64,000 nucleotides of DNA. Source: Melieria omissa (lineage: Eukaryota > Arthropoda > Insecta > Diptera > Ulidiidae). Of the stretch, positions 32,490 to 44,196 are shown piece by piece (position 1 is the first letter of the stretch; the number at the start of each line of letters is the position of its first letter). Under the pieces are notes generated by a model, which made no database searches, was not told the DNA's origin, and saw only the letters and a list, made by a program, of their open reading frames with translations. The position numbers were made by a program, and so were the translations under genes. Where the stretch lies: contig OZ020269.1 in NCBI GenBank assembly GCA_963971225.1, forward strand, positions 44,599,264 to 44,663,263, given 5' to 3'.

Positions 32490-33492
32490 ACTGCCCAGCT
32501 TTTAAGAGGTCCGGAAAAATTAAGTTCAAGGGCTAGACGGGCTAACAGCAGAATTGTTCAAGGGCGGTGGCGGTGAGCTGATTAGGTGCATGCATCAGCT
32601 CATCTCTAAAATATGGTTAGAGAAATGTATGTCCAGCGATTGGAATCTCAGTGCCCTTTGTCCTGTGTTGAAGAAAGGCGATCTAACAATATGCGCCAAC
32701 TACAGGGGTATAAGCCTACTTCCTATCGCGTGTTTCGCAGTTTCGCGCGTAGTACGTGAAAGACTGAAGCCACTCGCCAAGGCGCTGATTGGACCTTATT
32801 AGTGCGGCTTTAAACATGGTAAGTCCACCATTGACCAGATATTTACATTACGCCTAATCCTAAAGAAAACCCATGAAAGTCAAATCGATACACACCATCT
32901 CTTTATCGCCCGATAAGGGATCGCCTTTATGCCTCATTGTCTGAACTTGGTATCCTCTCAGCTAAGTCAAAGTATGAAGTGACCTCTCCGACCCATTCGA
33001 TACCGTTCGAAGATTCAGACAGGGCGATTCTTTGTCCTGCGACCTCTTCAACTTCACTATGGAGAGTGTTCTGCGCAAGGCCGGTGTACATCGTAATGGC
33101 ACAATTTTCAATAAAGGTGTCCAGATCCTTGCCTACGCTGATGACATTGATGTCATCGGGCGTAACAAGCGAGATGTCACCGCTGCCTTTGCGACTATCG
33201 AAAGAGAATCTGCCAAAATGGGTCCGGTGGTAAATGAGGACAAGACGAAGTATATGCATTATAGAGACGCAGAGACTCATAGCGACTAGGGTGTCATGTC
33301 GAGGCCGGCAGGTATACCTCTAAAGATGTCAAGGAATTCGCCTATATGGCACCGTCATCAACAGCAACAATGATGTCACCCTAGAGATATAGCCAAGGAT
33401 TACTCTTGCCAATAGGTACTACTATGGTCTCGATAGGCAACTGAGTAGCAGAGACCTCTCTCTATATAAGACGCTTATTGGGCCCGTGCTCC
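32490..33492 (+). pseudogene. RTE-clade LINE reverse transcriptase, degenerate
   Basis: Pieces in order: GLTAELFKGGG, WLEKCMSSDWNLSALCPVLK, KGDLTICANYRGISLLPIAC, then after stops the palm part DLFNFTMESVLRKAGVHRNG and ILAYADDIDVIGRNKRDVTA, SAKMGPVVNEDKTKYM, with a C-terminal stretch to about 33490 (ALYKTLIGPVLL-type). Frameshifts near 32800, 32920 and 33020. Cut on the right by a TTAA MITE. Confidence 0.85.
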
Positions 33493-33496
33493 TTAA

Positions 33497-33895
33497 CCTT
33501 CACACTGTCACTATTAACATATGTTAATATTTCAATTTTGATTTTGCTATAACTTTTTGGGTTTAAGTCCGATTTTCATGCGGCTTCGGCTCAGTGGCCA
33601 ATTTGTCAACCTCTTTCTATATATTTAATCAGAAAACTAAAAATTTAATTGTTTCCATCTTTTTTTTACAAATGAAATTTTTACCCCTATTTTGGTTACA
33701 TATTAACATATGTTAATATTTTTCTTCTCATACGTTTTATTAAGACAGTTTTCATTTTTTGAGGTAATTTGGTAAGCAAAAACATAAAATGGACTGTGCT
33801 AAAGAGATTTTAGGTTCACATGTGGAAGGGGGAAAAGGGATGAATGGGGTTTCAGCCCCTACAAAGTGGGTGAACTTGTTGCTTTTTTTAAAGAA
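33497..33895. mobile_element. TTAA-associated MITE in the RTE LINE
   Basis: The left end CCTTCACACTGTCACT follows TTAA (33493-33496). Matches 21397-21758 in reverse complement. The palindrome ATTAACATATGTTAAT is at about 33512 and 33703. The right end is unclear. Confidence 0.65.
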
Positions 33896-33997
33896 ATGCC
33901 ATAAATTCTTTTTCAAATATATTTTCATCAGATTTCGTATTTAAGACTTTTAGGTAATACTACATCACATAGCCAAATTTGAACGAGATCATAATAT

Positions 33998-34334
33998 ACC
34001 AGCCGCCGTGGCTCAGTTGGTTAGTGTGCGGTCCAACGAGTCGCATGCAGAGCGACGCAAGATCGAATACTGCATGTAGTAACACCTAAAAAAAATAACG
34101 GGAAACTCGTTTTCTCTTTCGGTGGCTGTCCTCTCAGCTGGAAATGGCAAACCTCTGAGAGTAAAAATTGCCTATGAAAAAGCTCCCAATCTGCCGTTCG
34201 GAACCGGCATAGAACTGTAGGTCCCTTCCACCCGCGTACAAAATTCACACGCACAACACGGGTGGTTGCGGGAAGCTAGGCCTTAGTCTCGCGTAAGCGG
34301 GCTGTCGTGCCAATCAATTATTACTATTATTATT
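33998..34334 (+). mobile_element. tRNA-derived SINE
   Basis: Plus-strand copy flanked by TCATAATAT (33989-33997, 34335-34343). Head CCGCCGTGGCTCAGTTGG with A box; degenerate B box AAGATCGAATAC at about 34069; body; (ATT)n tail. Confidence 0.92.
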
Positions 34335-34343
34335 TCATAATAT

Positions 34344-34590
34344 TCCCTGAATGTGCTTATTTTTTGCAGATTTTATGCATAACGACTTAGTTTTGAATTG
34401 ACCAGTTATTTTATAAGGCAACTGCAACTACAATAACTACTATTGTGACGAAAATGACTCGCGATGATACTGGAAATTTTGAGGTGACCAAACTAATTTT
34501 CGTAACACTATGTGCAATATGTTCGCAAACTACTTACTCTTTTGTTACGGATAAATAAATTGAATGAATTGAATTTATATTTTTAAAGCA
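34344..34590. other. Downstream flank of the sxc-like exon
   Basis: AT-rich, no repeat recognised. It lies beyond the polyadenylation signal of the minus-strand gene. Confidence 0.4.
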
Positions 34591-34596
34591 TTTATT
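34591..34596 (-). terminator. Polyadenylation signal of the sxc-like gene
   Basis: AATAAA on the minus strand, 56 bases beyond the stop codon at 34652-34654. Confidence 0.6.
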
Positions 34597-34651
34597 AACG
34601 TATTTTTTACTATGCATAACATTTAAGTAATAAATATGACAAATTAGTTAA

Positions 34652-34919
34652 TTACTTGTTCACTGCGGCAGAAATGTGATCTGGATATTCATGGCGTGAA
34701 AATTGTTCCCACATTCGACTGAATAGCATTTCCAAGCCTCTTGTATAAAGTGAACAATCAAATAGAGGACTATCTACTCGCGCTTTCCATACCTTGGCAC
34801 GCATAGCTTTTAAATATTCTCTGTCTGTGCCTAATTTAATAGCAATTTCTTGATATTCTTGCCTGGTGCGTGCTATAAGCTCCGGACATCCCAACGTTGC
34901 TAATTGTGACGCTGCGACC
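34652..34919 (-). CDS. sxc: O-GlcNAc transferase (sxc/Ogt), last coding exon
   Basis: The minus-strand exon starts after a clear acceptor (TTTTGTAG, ending 34920) and encodes about 89 residues ending at a TAA (34652-34654). The peptide (R)VAASQLATLGCPELIARTRQ ... LGTDREYLKAMRAKVWKARV ... SPLFDCS ... MWEQF ... PDHISAAV is the C-terminal end of the glycosyltransferase domain of UDP-GlcNAc:protein O-GlcNAc transferase, the nuclear/cytoplasmic enzyme that modifies Ser/Thr of many chromatin proteins and mediates Polycomb silencing in flies. The exon joins in phase after one base of an Arg codon. No upstream exon is recognisable on the minus strand up to 64000, so the preceding intron may exceed 29 kb and be filled with transposons, or the exon may be a stray copy. 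Codon use and intact frame favour a real exon. Confidence 0.85.
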
Positions 34920-34921
34920 CT

Positions 34922-35217
34922 ACAAAATACAATAAAATTCAAATATATTATTGTTATATAAGAAGATATGGAAAAACTGAAGTATAGCAAAGCCTCATAA
35001 AAACATAAAATTTGGCTGTATAGACCTTATCGTCGTGAGTCTAACGTACTACAAATTTCTTCTAGGAAACGCCTTCAAAAGGCGTGGCTATTTATGAAAA
35101 TAACTCAATTTCCAATTGATTTACACGATATGGGCGTCAAACGATGATGTACAAGATTAGATATGTAATGTGTACTAATAAGAAGTTAAAGCGAAATAAT
35201 TGTTTTCTATATAAAAC
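34922..35217. other. Start of sxc intron; diverged repeat
   Basis: The part 35035-35215 resembles the arms of the element at 54865-56169 (GGAAACGCCTTCAAAAGGCG and CACGATATGGGCGTCAAACG), indicating an old fragment of that family. Confidence 0.5.
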
Positions 35218-35467
35218 TAGCTGATCGGGAAAACTTCGTCTCGCACAAGATTTGTTTTTTTGTGATAATGAAATATGCGATTGAAATGGCGAATCTATGA
35301 CGATGCAACTTAACGAAGAAAACCAACTAAAATAAGAGAAAGAGCTACTGAGAAATGGACTGCGCTTGAACCAAATTTAAGTTATATGGGCAGTGCCACG
35401 CCCCCTTATTAAATGCCCGCACCATTCCCTCTGTCGAAAGGGATAATACGTATAGTTCAGCGAAATA

Positions 35468-36960
35468 CACTAGTCAGAATAAGTTTGCGTACATGCAAGT
35501 CAAAATTATGTTATGATTAATTTTGACCTCAAATTGGTTCTCTGTTTTTAAAAACCTATCCCCATTATTCATATATGTCTTAACTGCACTTTTTGTTCTG
35601 TTCACAAAACGGTGCAAAATAAGTTTGCGTACCAAACTAATAACGGTAATTCCCGGCTATGCTTTTTATTTTTTTTTTTTGGAAAATTTTTATTCCATTG
35701 AGCAGTAAACGGACTTGTAAATAATTTTTAAACGTATATGGGCTTGAAATTACGTATATAAGCAATAGAACCCAATAAAGCAATAGAACCCAAGCGAAAA
35801 AAAAATAAAAACCGATTAAAGGTTAATCTTACTAAATCTTTCCCAAATTGAAAACTAATTTCATAAAATTAGGGAAACTTTTGGGAGAGCACATTCGTAA
35901 TTTCAAAAAGCGATCTTAAATCTCGAAAAAATAGAAAATCTTGCTTCGTTACTTCGATCTGACCATTTTCTTAAGCTACCCGAGCAAGAGGATTAAAATG
36001 TTTTGCGCTCAGTGCATCATATTCTAAGGCTAGTTGCATCCAATTTCTTCAGAAATGAACAGACATATGGCTTGTGACTTTGTATGTGACATGTGACTTT
36101 ATAAGAAAAGTCCTGAAAAAAACATATTTCTCCTACATAATAGCATATAAGAAGCCCATATTTGGCTTACTTACAAGGAGCACAGAATTGCTTTCGTAAA
36201 AGAGTCTATCAAAGAGTCTAGAAAACCGGATTTCCGGGACGATATGTTGTTATATATAGAAAGTGGGACGATTCATTATTATCTGATAATGGTTTTGCAT
36301 ATTTGACATTAAAAGTCATGAACTATTTTGACGAGGATCCTGTGAATAACAAAAATCTGAAATTAACAGTGAAGCATAGTGGGGGTATGGTATGGGGCTG
36401 CATGTCAGGAAAAGGAGTGAGCAGGTTGTTTTTTTATAAATCAGAAATGCAAAGCTATGTTTGCTATGAATTGGCTCAACAAAGTTGAAAAAGTTCCTCC
36501 CTAGTCACCTAACTTGTATCTAATTGAGTATATAAGGGGTTTACTTGAACCTTAAGCCCAACAACACTCCATCTTCAAAGATATAGTAAACCAATATAAC
36601 AATTTAAGGATACCGAATTTAATAAAATCTACCCCGAAACTTTTGCAGGAAGTTCAAGCGAGAAAAGCATATTCACAAAGTTATTTATTTTTGGACAAAA
36701 CTTAGTTTCAATTAAATTTTAACTGCATAACCTTATCTTGTACGCAAAATTTTTCTGAGGTGAATTCATAACATATTTCGTTTTTGGCTCTTCTTTTACA
36801 GTTTGGTAAAGATTTTGTAATTATCATCTTAATAGAATAAAAGAACTAAGTTTACGGAAGAAATCAAAAAGATTTTGTTTTTGAAAAATTACTTTAAGGG
36901 ATTTATTTTTTATATGAAAAAACTACGTACCCCTTGTACGCAAACTTATTCTGACTAGTA
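35468..36960 (+). mobile_element. Tc1-like element C (uninterrupted relative of D)
   Basis: A 1493-bp element with TIR CACTAGTCAGAATAAGTTTG, TA duplicate at 35466-35467 and 36961-36962. An inner repeat ATAAGTTTGCGTAC recurs at about 35619. It preserves the empty sites of the MITE and Helitron found in D. Confidence 0.88.
35880..36560 (+). pseudogene. Tc1-like transposase remains (element C)
   Basis: Plus-strand pieces: RSVHHILRLVASNFFRNE, then FDEDPVNNKNLKLTVKHSGG with MVWGCMSGKGVSRLFFY (36303-36488) and NWLNKVEKVPP. These correspond to the middle and C-terminal parts of a Tc1 transposase; catalytic D residues are not all readable. Many stops. Confidence 0.75.
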
Positions 36961-37100
36961 TATTTGGGTCACAAAAAATCATCAAATCTGATCAGCAGAA
37001 TGACTCATCTATGGTACTATTTCAAAGATATTCCAATATCAGTATTTTGTTTATATGGGTGGTGCCACGCCCCATAGTGGGTGTAAACGTGGTTTAATTT

Positions 37101-37660
37101 TCACGAAATTTGGCATCCGCCCATTATTTAGCCTAATTAAGGAAAATTACCACGCCAGTTACGTTGCCGTTGCCGCAAACGTCAACGCCAACAGACTACC
37201 TCATGGGCTTCACAATAGATTGGTCAGCATAAACTCGCTACAAAATAAGCCGACTAATAAAATAAACACTCGCCCGATGTCAATCAACCCGGAATCACTT
37301 TTGAGTTTTCCAGTTACGATCATAAATTCAGTCAAGCGATCATTTTTCATAAACACACTTAAGAGAATTACGCCAATGTTGTGCAAAGCATCCAATCGCG
37401 GCGATCAGGTTTCAATGGTCGTAAATTCATTCAATCGATGCCACAGTAGCAAAACAATAGCCCAAACATTTTCACTATCTCTCTCCTCCATTCCCTTCGC
37501 CTTCTCGATGGTCATATTTCCAAATATGTACATAAGAAGAATTTTGTACATAGAAATAAGAGTTTAGCATAAGAAAATTTGAATAAAGTGCATTCTTGTT
37601 TAAACCTTGAACCAATCCGTCGTATTTTGGTTTTAAGGTCTAAAATGAAATAAACATATA
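37101..37660. other. Unassigned stretch, possible LTR remnant
   Basis: A 170-codon plus-strand frame (37055-37567) has no recognisable domain and starts inside Helitron sequence. AATAAA at about 37582 followed by GTGCATTCTTG could be the R/U5 part of an LTR, but no paired LTR or TSD is visible. Confidence 0.3.
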
Positions 37661-38964
37661 CAGTGTGACCAGTATATCTTCATACAAAACTTGTGAATCA
37701 AATATCTTTAAATCAACTTAGTAGTCCGGAGAATTTTTTTTTAAAGTAACCTCTGAGAATGTTAATTAATCAATAACATACATTTGTGTTATACCGATAA
37801 GTTAGTTTTATCTATATCTTCATTTTAGACATACGCTCTATAACTGTAAAAAAATTCAAAAGCGGTTTGAAGTGTGGTGCTATATTCCCCGACTTGAAAC
37901 CACTTAGTATGAAACGGAACTACGTGTATTATACCGTCAAACGATATGTGGATAGAGGTTCTATACAAAACCGCAAAAAAAAGTGGCCGTAAGCGAGCTC
38001 TTAGAACTGCTGCGACAATAAAGGTCGTGAGAGAACGGATTCGAAGAAATTGCGATAGACCAGCACGAAGTATGGCCAAAAATATCAATATGTCACGCGA
38101 ATCATTAAGAATGACTTTACATGACAACTTGAATATGAAAGCTTTCCAGAAGAAGAAAATCCACGGACTTACTACCGATACAATAAAGAAGCGAAGGGGT
38201 AGATCAAAGCTACTGCTATCCTGGCACGCTGGTGATGACATAATTTTTTCTGATGAAAAACTCTTTGTGCTCAAAGCTCCTCACCATGTGCAAAATGATC
38301 GATTGTGGGCGGTATCTTACCACGACATCCCCAATGACAAGAAGAATGTCCCAAGGTACCAAAATTCCTCATCTGTTATGGTTTGGGGTGCTATATCTCG
38401 AAAAGGGGTCTTGCTGCTCGTCTTTATTGACAAAGGGGTGAAAATTAACGCGGATTACTATTTGAAGGAAGTAGTGAGAACCATTTCAAGCCTAATGCTG
38501 CGAAAATGTATGGAAATTACTATTATTGTTTCCAGCAAGATGGTGCACCCGCGCACACCGCAAAAATTGTTGAAGACTGGTGTAAACAAAATTTAGTTGA
38601 TTTTATTCCAAAGGATGAATGGACCCCGAGCTCACCTGACTGTAATCCCTCGGACTTTTGCATTTGGGGTTATATGTTGCAGAAACTTAGGGATTACAAA
38701 TACACCAATTTGGTGGATTTTAAATAAGCCATTCTCAACGTATGGGACAATAGACCGGTGGACGTGGTGCGTGCCGCATGCAATAGTTTTAAACAGAGAC
38801 TTGCGCGTGTTGTGGCAAGCAAAGGCCAAACAATAGAGACATTTTCTTTTAAATCAAATCTTGATACTTCAAGTTATAATTGTTAACCGTTTCAACTTTT
38901 CCAACTACTATTTTGATCAATAAAAACTACTTTGTTTTTGTATGAACATATACTGGTCACACTG
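37661..38964 (+). mobile_element. maT-type (DD37D) mariner-like element
   Basis: A 1304-bp element with TIR CAGTGTGACCAGTATAT, the right end matching closely, and TA duplicates at 37659-37660 and 38965-38966. Near full length, but the transposase carries frameshifts. Confidence 0.9.
37815..38727 (+). pseudogene. DD37D transposase, few frameshifts
   Basis: N-terminal helix-turn-helix part (KFKSGLKCGAIFPDLKPLSM) then, from 37946, VRERIRRNCDRPARSMAKNI and HGLTTDTIKKRRGRSKLLL. First catalytic D in IIFSDEKLF; SVMVWGAISRKG; second D in FQQDGAPAHTA; third D in PDCNPSDF. The last two are separated by 37 residues, the spacing of the maT group. Frame changes occur near 37965 and 38495, so the copy is probably inactive but young-looking. 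Confidence 0.88.
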
Positions 38965-39544
38965 TAATTCGCGTACTTCGAATAGTTCATATAAGCCTCA
39001 AATTAATTAAACCTTTTTTGTTAGTTTTCGAACTTTTGCATGTTCACCCCTCTTCAATTCGCTCCTAAGTTTATTTTCCACAAATATTTGCATGCATTTG
39101 TAATGCCAGCCGGTCGAGTTAAATTACGTGAAGGTAGCTAAACATAAAACAGCAAGGGGTGCCACTACAAAAAAATGAATTACATGTGGATTTGCAAGCG
39201 ACGGTGTATTTGTGCGTAGCTACGTAAGTATATATGAACATAATTTGTATATATAGTATATACTTACATACGTTACCTACTATATAAACATAATAAACTT
39301 ATTCTGCCATTTCGCTTTGTCTTTGTTAAAAGCCTCACCCAGATTTCGTCTGGCCAGACGACAAAGTGCAGATGTGTGTTAAACGTTATTCGCTTATTCG
39401 GTTAGCTTTTAAGAAAACATTTAACGGTTCTGTTTTTCCATAAGCGCACGTTGTTGCGGTTGTCGACGCATAAATTTTAATCAATTCTATTTGTACTTTT
39501 CGCTGCGACATTGGTAACCAAAATGAGTGTGCTATTTAAAAATA

Positions 39545-40060
39545 TTTCGAATCAAGCTTTTTGACAAAGTATCCTAAGGGGCCTAAATGGTCAGTTAAAA
39601 CCACTTCCACGTTTGCTAAGAGGTGGTCTGAACGCTATGCAGAAACAGGAAACGTTGACGACGAACCAGAAAGAGGCCGAAACCACGCCACTTCCAAGCT
39701 GCAGGATAAAGTCATCGTTGGGCTTTTTGAAAGAAACCCAACGGTCAGTCTGAGAGAAGCCAAAAAATACTATCGGAGAAGGGCCTGGATATATCCTGAA
39801 ATACGATTCGTGACAGGATTCAGCAATCAAGCATAAAACGTAGCGGTACTTTGTCAAAACCGTTGCTTTCAAAAAAGCATATTGAAAAGCGTCTTCACTG
39901 GGCTTACACATATATCGATCGTGATTGGACCAAAGTAATATTTACAGATGAATCAACTTTTGTGTTGTTTAATCAAATAAGACATGTTTGATTGAAACAA
40001 GGTGACAAATTTGTTTAACGAAGTGAAAAGCATCCCAGAAGAGTCATGTGTATTAGTGTC
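39545..40060 (+). pseudogene. Tc1-like transposase fragment (duplication copy 1)
   Basis: N-terminal part FAKRWSERYAETGNVDDEPERG (39591-39660) then LSKKHIEKRLHWAYTYIDRD and WTKVIFTDESTF, the first catalytic block. The second and third catalytic blocks are absent. No TIRs found. Confidence 0.75.
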
Positions 40061-40763
40061 CCAGTCTATAAGGACACATTTTTTTGGCGAATGGTGTTAA
40101 GCATACACCTTATTTTTTTCCATTTGACCCTAATGACTTAAATAATAAATATTATGGCGATCGGATAACGATAACCCGTGCCGACTTGATATCAAACTTT
40201 AGCATGAAAAGTTAGTATAGAAGCCGTAGAGATATACACCGTCGGTATAGAAGTTGATGGAGTCGTCGGTCGATAACTCGGTATCTATCCATTCATCCCT
40301 GCGAGGGATGCGGATAGTGAACCCGTGATCAAGCTTAGTGGGGGTGCTGATGTGATCGATGCCGGTAGACATTCAATTAAACTTTAAGTGGTTGGAAAAC
40401 TAACCCATATTAAACTAGTTTCCAAACTACTTTCTTTACAACTGGTCTATAAACTGTTTTACTTAGGACTAACTTTGGACTAGTTGCAATCCCCCGTCCG
40501 CAAATGGATGCAGACGGAGACAGTTGACTGTCGCATAGGACAGGACCATGTTAAAAGGGTGAGTTCGCTCCAAGGAAGCGAATCGGTACTAAAGTCAGCT
40601 ATGACCGACAAGCAACCAGTTGAAAAACTATATTTGGACCAGTCCGAATTCCTAAAGGGTATCTTTCTATTACATGGAGGGTGGTAGTAAACTGCAGTTT
40701 TTCTGCTCTTAACCATCGTGGGAGTAACAAGGGCATCGGGATCAGAATAGTGCTTACAGTATT
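40061..40763. other. Unassigned spacer (also 44197-44899 in copy 2)
   Basis: Holds a GC-richer segment (40170-40380) reading like part of an old retroelement, but no domain is recognisable. Ends at the TATA target site of the Sola-like element. Confidence 0.35.
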
Positions 40764-40767
40764 TATA

Positions 40768-43181
40768 TCGAGCCTTAGTCGCCAAAATATCGTAAGCGCC
40801 ATTTTTTCGAAATTTTTGTTTTTATTGAAAATAAAAGTTTCACATCAGACGGACCTGTCTGCAAAATTACAAATCTCAGTAATGAATAACCCCCGAGAAA
40901 ACGAGTCGTCAATTTTATCGTTTGAATTGTTTACTTGTTTGCATGGTTGCCAAATTATCGTAAGCGCCACTATGAACACAAGCAACTTCCAACTGCAACC
41001 TTGTCAAGACGAACAGCTCCGCAAGTGATATGGAAATAACTAACTGTAATTTTTTATTTCTTGTTACACATTCTGTTTTGTGCGTGATTACAAACGTTTG
41101 GTTAATTTTGGTAGAGAAAACATCCACGTAAATCATGGAATCTTTGGCTGCAAAGGTACAATGTTTTTAAATATTTAATTAATAATAATAATTGATTGGC
41201 ACGACAGCCCGCTTACGCGAGACTGAGGCCTAGCTTCCCGCAACCACCCTTGTTGTGCGTGTGAATTTTGTACGCGGGTTGAAGGGACCTACAGTTTTAT
41301 GCCGGTTCCGAACAGCAGGTTGGGAGCTTTTTCATAGGCAATTTTTACTCTCAGAGGTTTGCCATTTCCAGCTGAGAGGACAGCCACCGAAAGAGAAAAC
41401 GAGTTTCCCGTTATTTTTTTTAGGTGTTACTACATGCAGAATTCGAACTTGCGTCGCTCTGCATGCGACTCGCTGGACCGCGCACTAACCAACTGAGCCA
41501 CGGCGGCTGTCTGTCAATGTTTTTAAATACTTATCTATAATATGAGTTACAAATATTACAAGATATCATATTTTGTAGGAAGCTGGCATGGGAATAAGAA
41601 AAATTGTTGATTACGAAGATATGGATTTTGAAGGATCAACATTAATGGAATTCGATGGGGAAAACTGTGTTGGAACACGAGGGAAAAAAACACGAAAATA
41701 CTCACACAAAAAAATACTGGGAAGGAGTGAAAATTGCACTGGTGTAAATAAGTCGGTGAAACCTAATCCATGTCAGGGTAAAAAATGCGGAAATATGTGT
41801 TCAGAATATTTTTCGGAAGTAGATCGCATCAACATTCACAATCATTATTGGGGGATGGCAAGTTCTCAACGACAAAAAGATTGGCTTCTTTCATGCAGCA
41901 AGTGCAAGAACATTGGGAGAAGAAGAGTGCACCTCTGACAAAAAAAGAAAATATCTTATGATTATTACATTCGTTTCCAAGGAAAGCAAATCAAAGTTTG
42001 TCAACAGTTTTTATTACAAACTCTTGAGATTTCGCAAATGACTCTGCGTTCTGCCAGAGCTAAATCAAAAGTCATAAACACCTGTGCCGCTACTAAACGA
42101 AAACGTTCGGCTCATAATAAATCCGATGCCACCAAAGTAGAACTTTTAAGAAAATATATTCAGGATTTGCCGGCCGTCCCGTCACACTATTGCCGCAACA
42201 AAAGTAGGAAACTTTATTTACCGCAAGAGTTTCGAAATATATCTACTTTTTACAAGTTATATAAGCAAAGTTTAGAGACGAGTGGTGAGGCATCTAACAC
42301 TTTGTCTATACATGTGTTTCGAAAATTTTTTCATAAAGATTTCCATTTGGGGTTTCATATTCCAAAGAAGGACAAATGCAATTTGTGTGAGAAATTTACT
42401 CACATGAACAGAGACGAGCAGATCAGATTTCAGCAAAATGACGTTTACAAAAATCATATTAAAGATAAAGAAAGGTCAAAACAACTTTTTTTACCTGACC
42501 AAGCAACAAGCAAAACAGAAAACCCAAAGTTTTTATGTGCAAGCTTTGATTTGCAAAAAGTGCTGAACACTCCTCATGGTAATAGCGTTAACCTTTATTA
42601 TTCCCGAAAATATGCATACTACAACGTAAGCATTTATAAAAGTGGAACGAGATCTGGTTATTGTTTTCTGTGGGGTGAAATTGATGGTCGACGGGGGTGT
42701 AATGAGATTTGTTCTGTAATGTTTAGATATTTAAAAATAGTAGATGAAAGAAAAATGTACAGCACAGTGAGTCTTTACAGCGACAGCTGTGCAGGTCAAA
42801 ATCGCAACAGAGCTTTCTTATCTATGCTTGCTTCTTTCCTTAAAACTTCTGGTTTCATTAAAAATATTACAATAATTTATTTATTGCCAGGGCACACAAT
42901 GATGCCAGTAGATTCCATACACAGTACAATTGAATCCTTTACCAAAGCAAGAAAAGGTTGGGCTCCCTCAGAGTGGCCAACAATTATTTCTAATTCTCGA
43001 ACAAATCCGAGATGCTATGAAAGCATTGTAATGACTCACAAAGATTTCATGGATTGGAAAACCTTTTCGCAAACATTATTACCACCGACTAGAAAAATAA
43101 AATTTAAAAGTTTGCGATCGGCATACTTTGATAAAACAAGTTCTAATATAAAAATTAAGTACGGATATTTTGACGATAGCG
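40768..43181 (+). mobile_element. Sola-like element, left half only (duplication copy 1)
   Basis: Starts TCGAGCCTTAGTCGCC after TATA (40764-40767). It carries the subterminal motif ATCGTAAGCGCCA at about 40787 and 40959, a SINE (41174-41514) and most of the reading frames. The duplication breakpoint removes the C-terminus and right TIR, so this copy cannot be mobile by itself. Confidence 0.85.
41174..41514 (-). mobile_element. tRNA-derived SINE (duplication copy 1)
   Basis: Flanked by the 15-bp TSD CAATGTTTTTAAATA (41159-41173 and 41515-41529). Minus-strand head with A box TGGCTCAGTTGG and B box AAGTTCGAATTC; ATT-rich tail. Confidence 0.93.
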
Positions 43182-43204
43182 ACCCCTCTTCAATTCGCTC
43201 CTAA
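41588..43204 (+). pseudogene. Sola-like (DUF7869-type) transposase, truncated copy
   Basis: Same as 45724-47514 up to residue KYGYFDDS, after which the duplication joint adds a short unrelated tail and a stop. Confidence 0.8.
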
Positions 43205-43680
43205 GTTTATTTTCCACAAATATTTGCATGCATTTGTAATGCCAGCCGGTCGAGTTAAATTACGTGAAGGTAGCTAAACATAAAACAGCAAGGGGTGCCA
43301 CTACAAAAAAATGAATTACATGTGGATTTGCAAGCGACGGTGTATTTGTGCGTAGCTACGTAAGTATATATGAACATAATTTGTATATATAGTATATACT
43401 TACATACGTTACCTACTATATAAACATAATAAACTTATTCTGCCATTTCGCTTTGTCTTTGTTAAAAGCCTCACCCAGATTTCGTCTGGCCAGACGACAA
43501 AGTGCAGATGTGTGTTAAACGTTATTCGCTTATTCGGTTAGCTTTTAAGAAAACATTTAACGGTTCTGTTTTTCCATAAGCGCACGTTGTTGCGGTTGTC
43601 GACGCATAAATTTTAATCAATTCTATTTGTACTTTTCGCTGCGACATTGGTAACCAAAATGAGTGTGCTATTTAAAAATA

Positions 43681-44196
43681 TTTCGAATCAAGCTTTTTGA
43701 CAAAGTATCCTAAGGGGCCTAAATGGTCAGTTAAAACCACTTCCACGTTTGCTAAGAGGTGGTCTGAACGCTATGCAGAAACAGGAAACGTTGACGACGA
43801 ACCAGAAAGAGGCCGAAACCACGCCACTTCCAAGCTGCAGGATAAAGTCATCGTTGGGCTTTTTGAAAGAAACCCAACGGTCAGTCTGAGAGAAGCCAAA
43901 AAATACTATCGGAGAAGGGCCTGGATATATCCTGAAATACGATTCGTGACAGGATTCAGCAATCAAGCATAAAACGTAGCGGTACTTTGTCAAAACCGTT
44001 GCTTTCAAAAAAGCATATTGAAAAGCGTCTTCACTGGGCTTACACATATATCGATCGTGATTGGACCAAAGTAATATTTACAGATGAATCAACTTTTGTG
44101 TTGTTTAATCAAATAAGACATGTTTGATTGAAACAAGGTGACAAATTTGTTTAACGAAGTGAAAAGCATCCCAGAAGAGTCATGTGTATTAGTGTC
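43681..44196 (+). pseudogene. Tc1-like transposase fragment (duplication copy 2)
   Basis: Identical to the fragment at 39545-40060 as far as I can see. Present only because of the tandem duplication. Confidence 0.75.

Larger units (their letters stand above)
35218..37100 (-). mobile_element. Helitron remnant split by a Tc1-like element
   Basis: A CTAG-type end (AACTAGCTGATCGGG, about 35227) and the GTGCCACGCCCC repeat unit of the Helitron at 15817-18069 appear at 35390-35467 and again at 36963-37090. The Tc1-like element C interrupts it. Only part of the element is recognisable. Confidence 0.6.
39046..43181. repeat. Tandem duplication, copy 1 (4136 bp)
   Basis: Nearly identical to 43182-47317; I saw only two substitutions (41312/45448 A to G, and about 41544/45680 G to A). 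It contains a Tc1 fragment, unassigned sequence, and the left half of the Sola-like element with its SINE. The copy ends inside the Sola-like reading frame, which therefore runs into foreign codons (DPSSIRS, stop at 43204). Confidence 0.95.

Noticed and set aside
33998..34075. Possible nuclear tRNA gene
   Set aside because: Only the A and B boxes and part of the fold are kept, and the sequence is the head of a SINE with a TSD.
37055..37567. 170-codon frame as a possible gene
   Set aside because: It starts in Helitron sequence, has no recognisable domain and no supporting signals.
39591..39911. Minus-strand frames at 39591 and 43727
   Set aside because: Antisense shadows of a Tc1 transposase fragment, duplicated with it.
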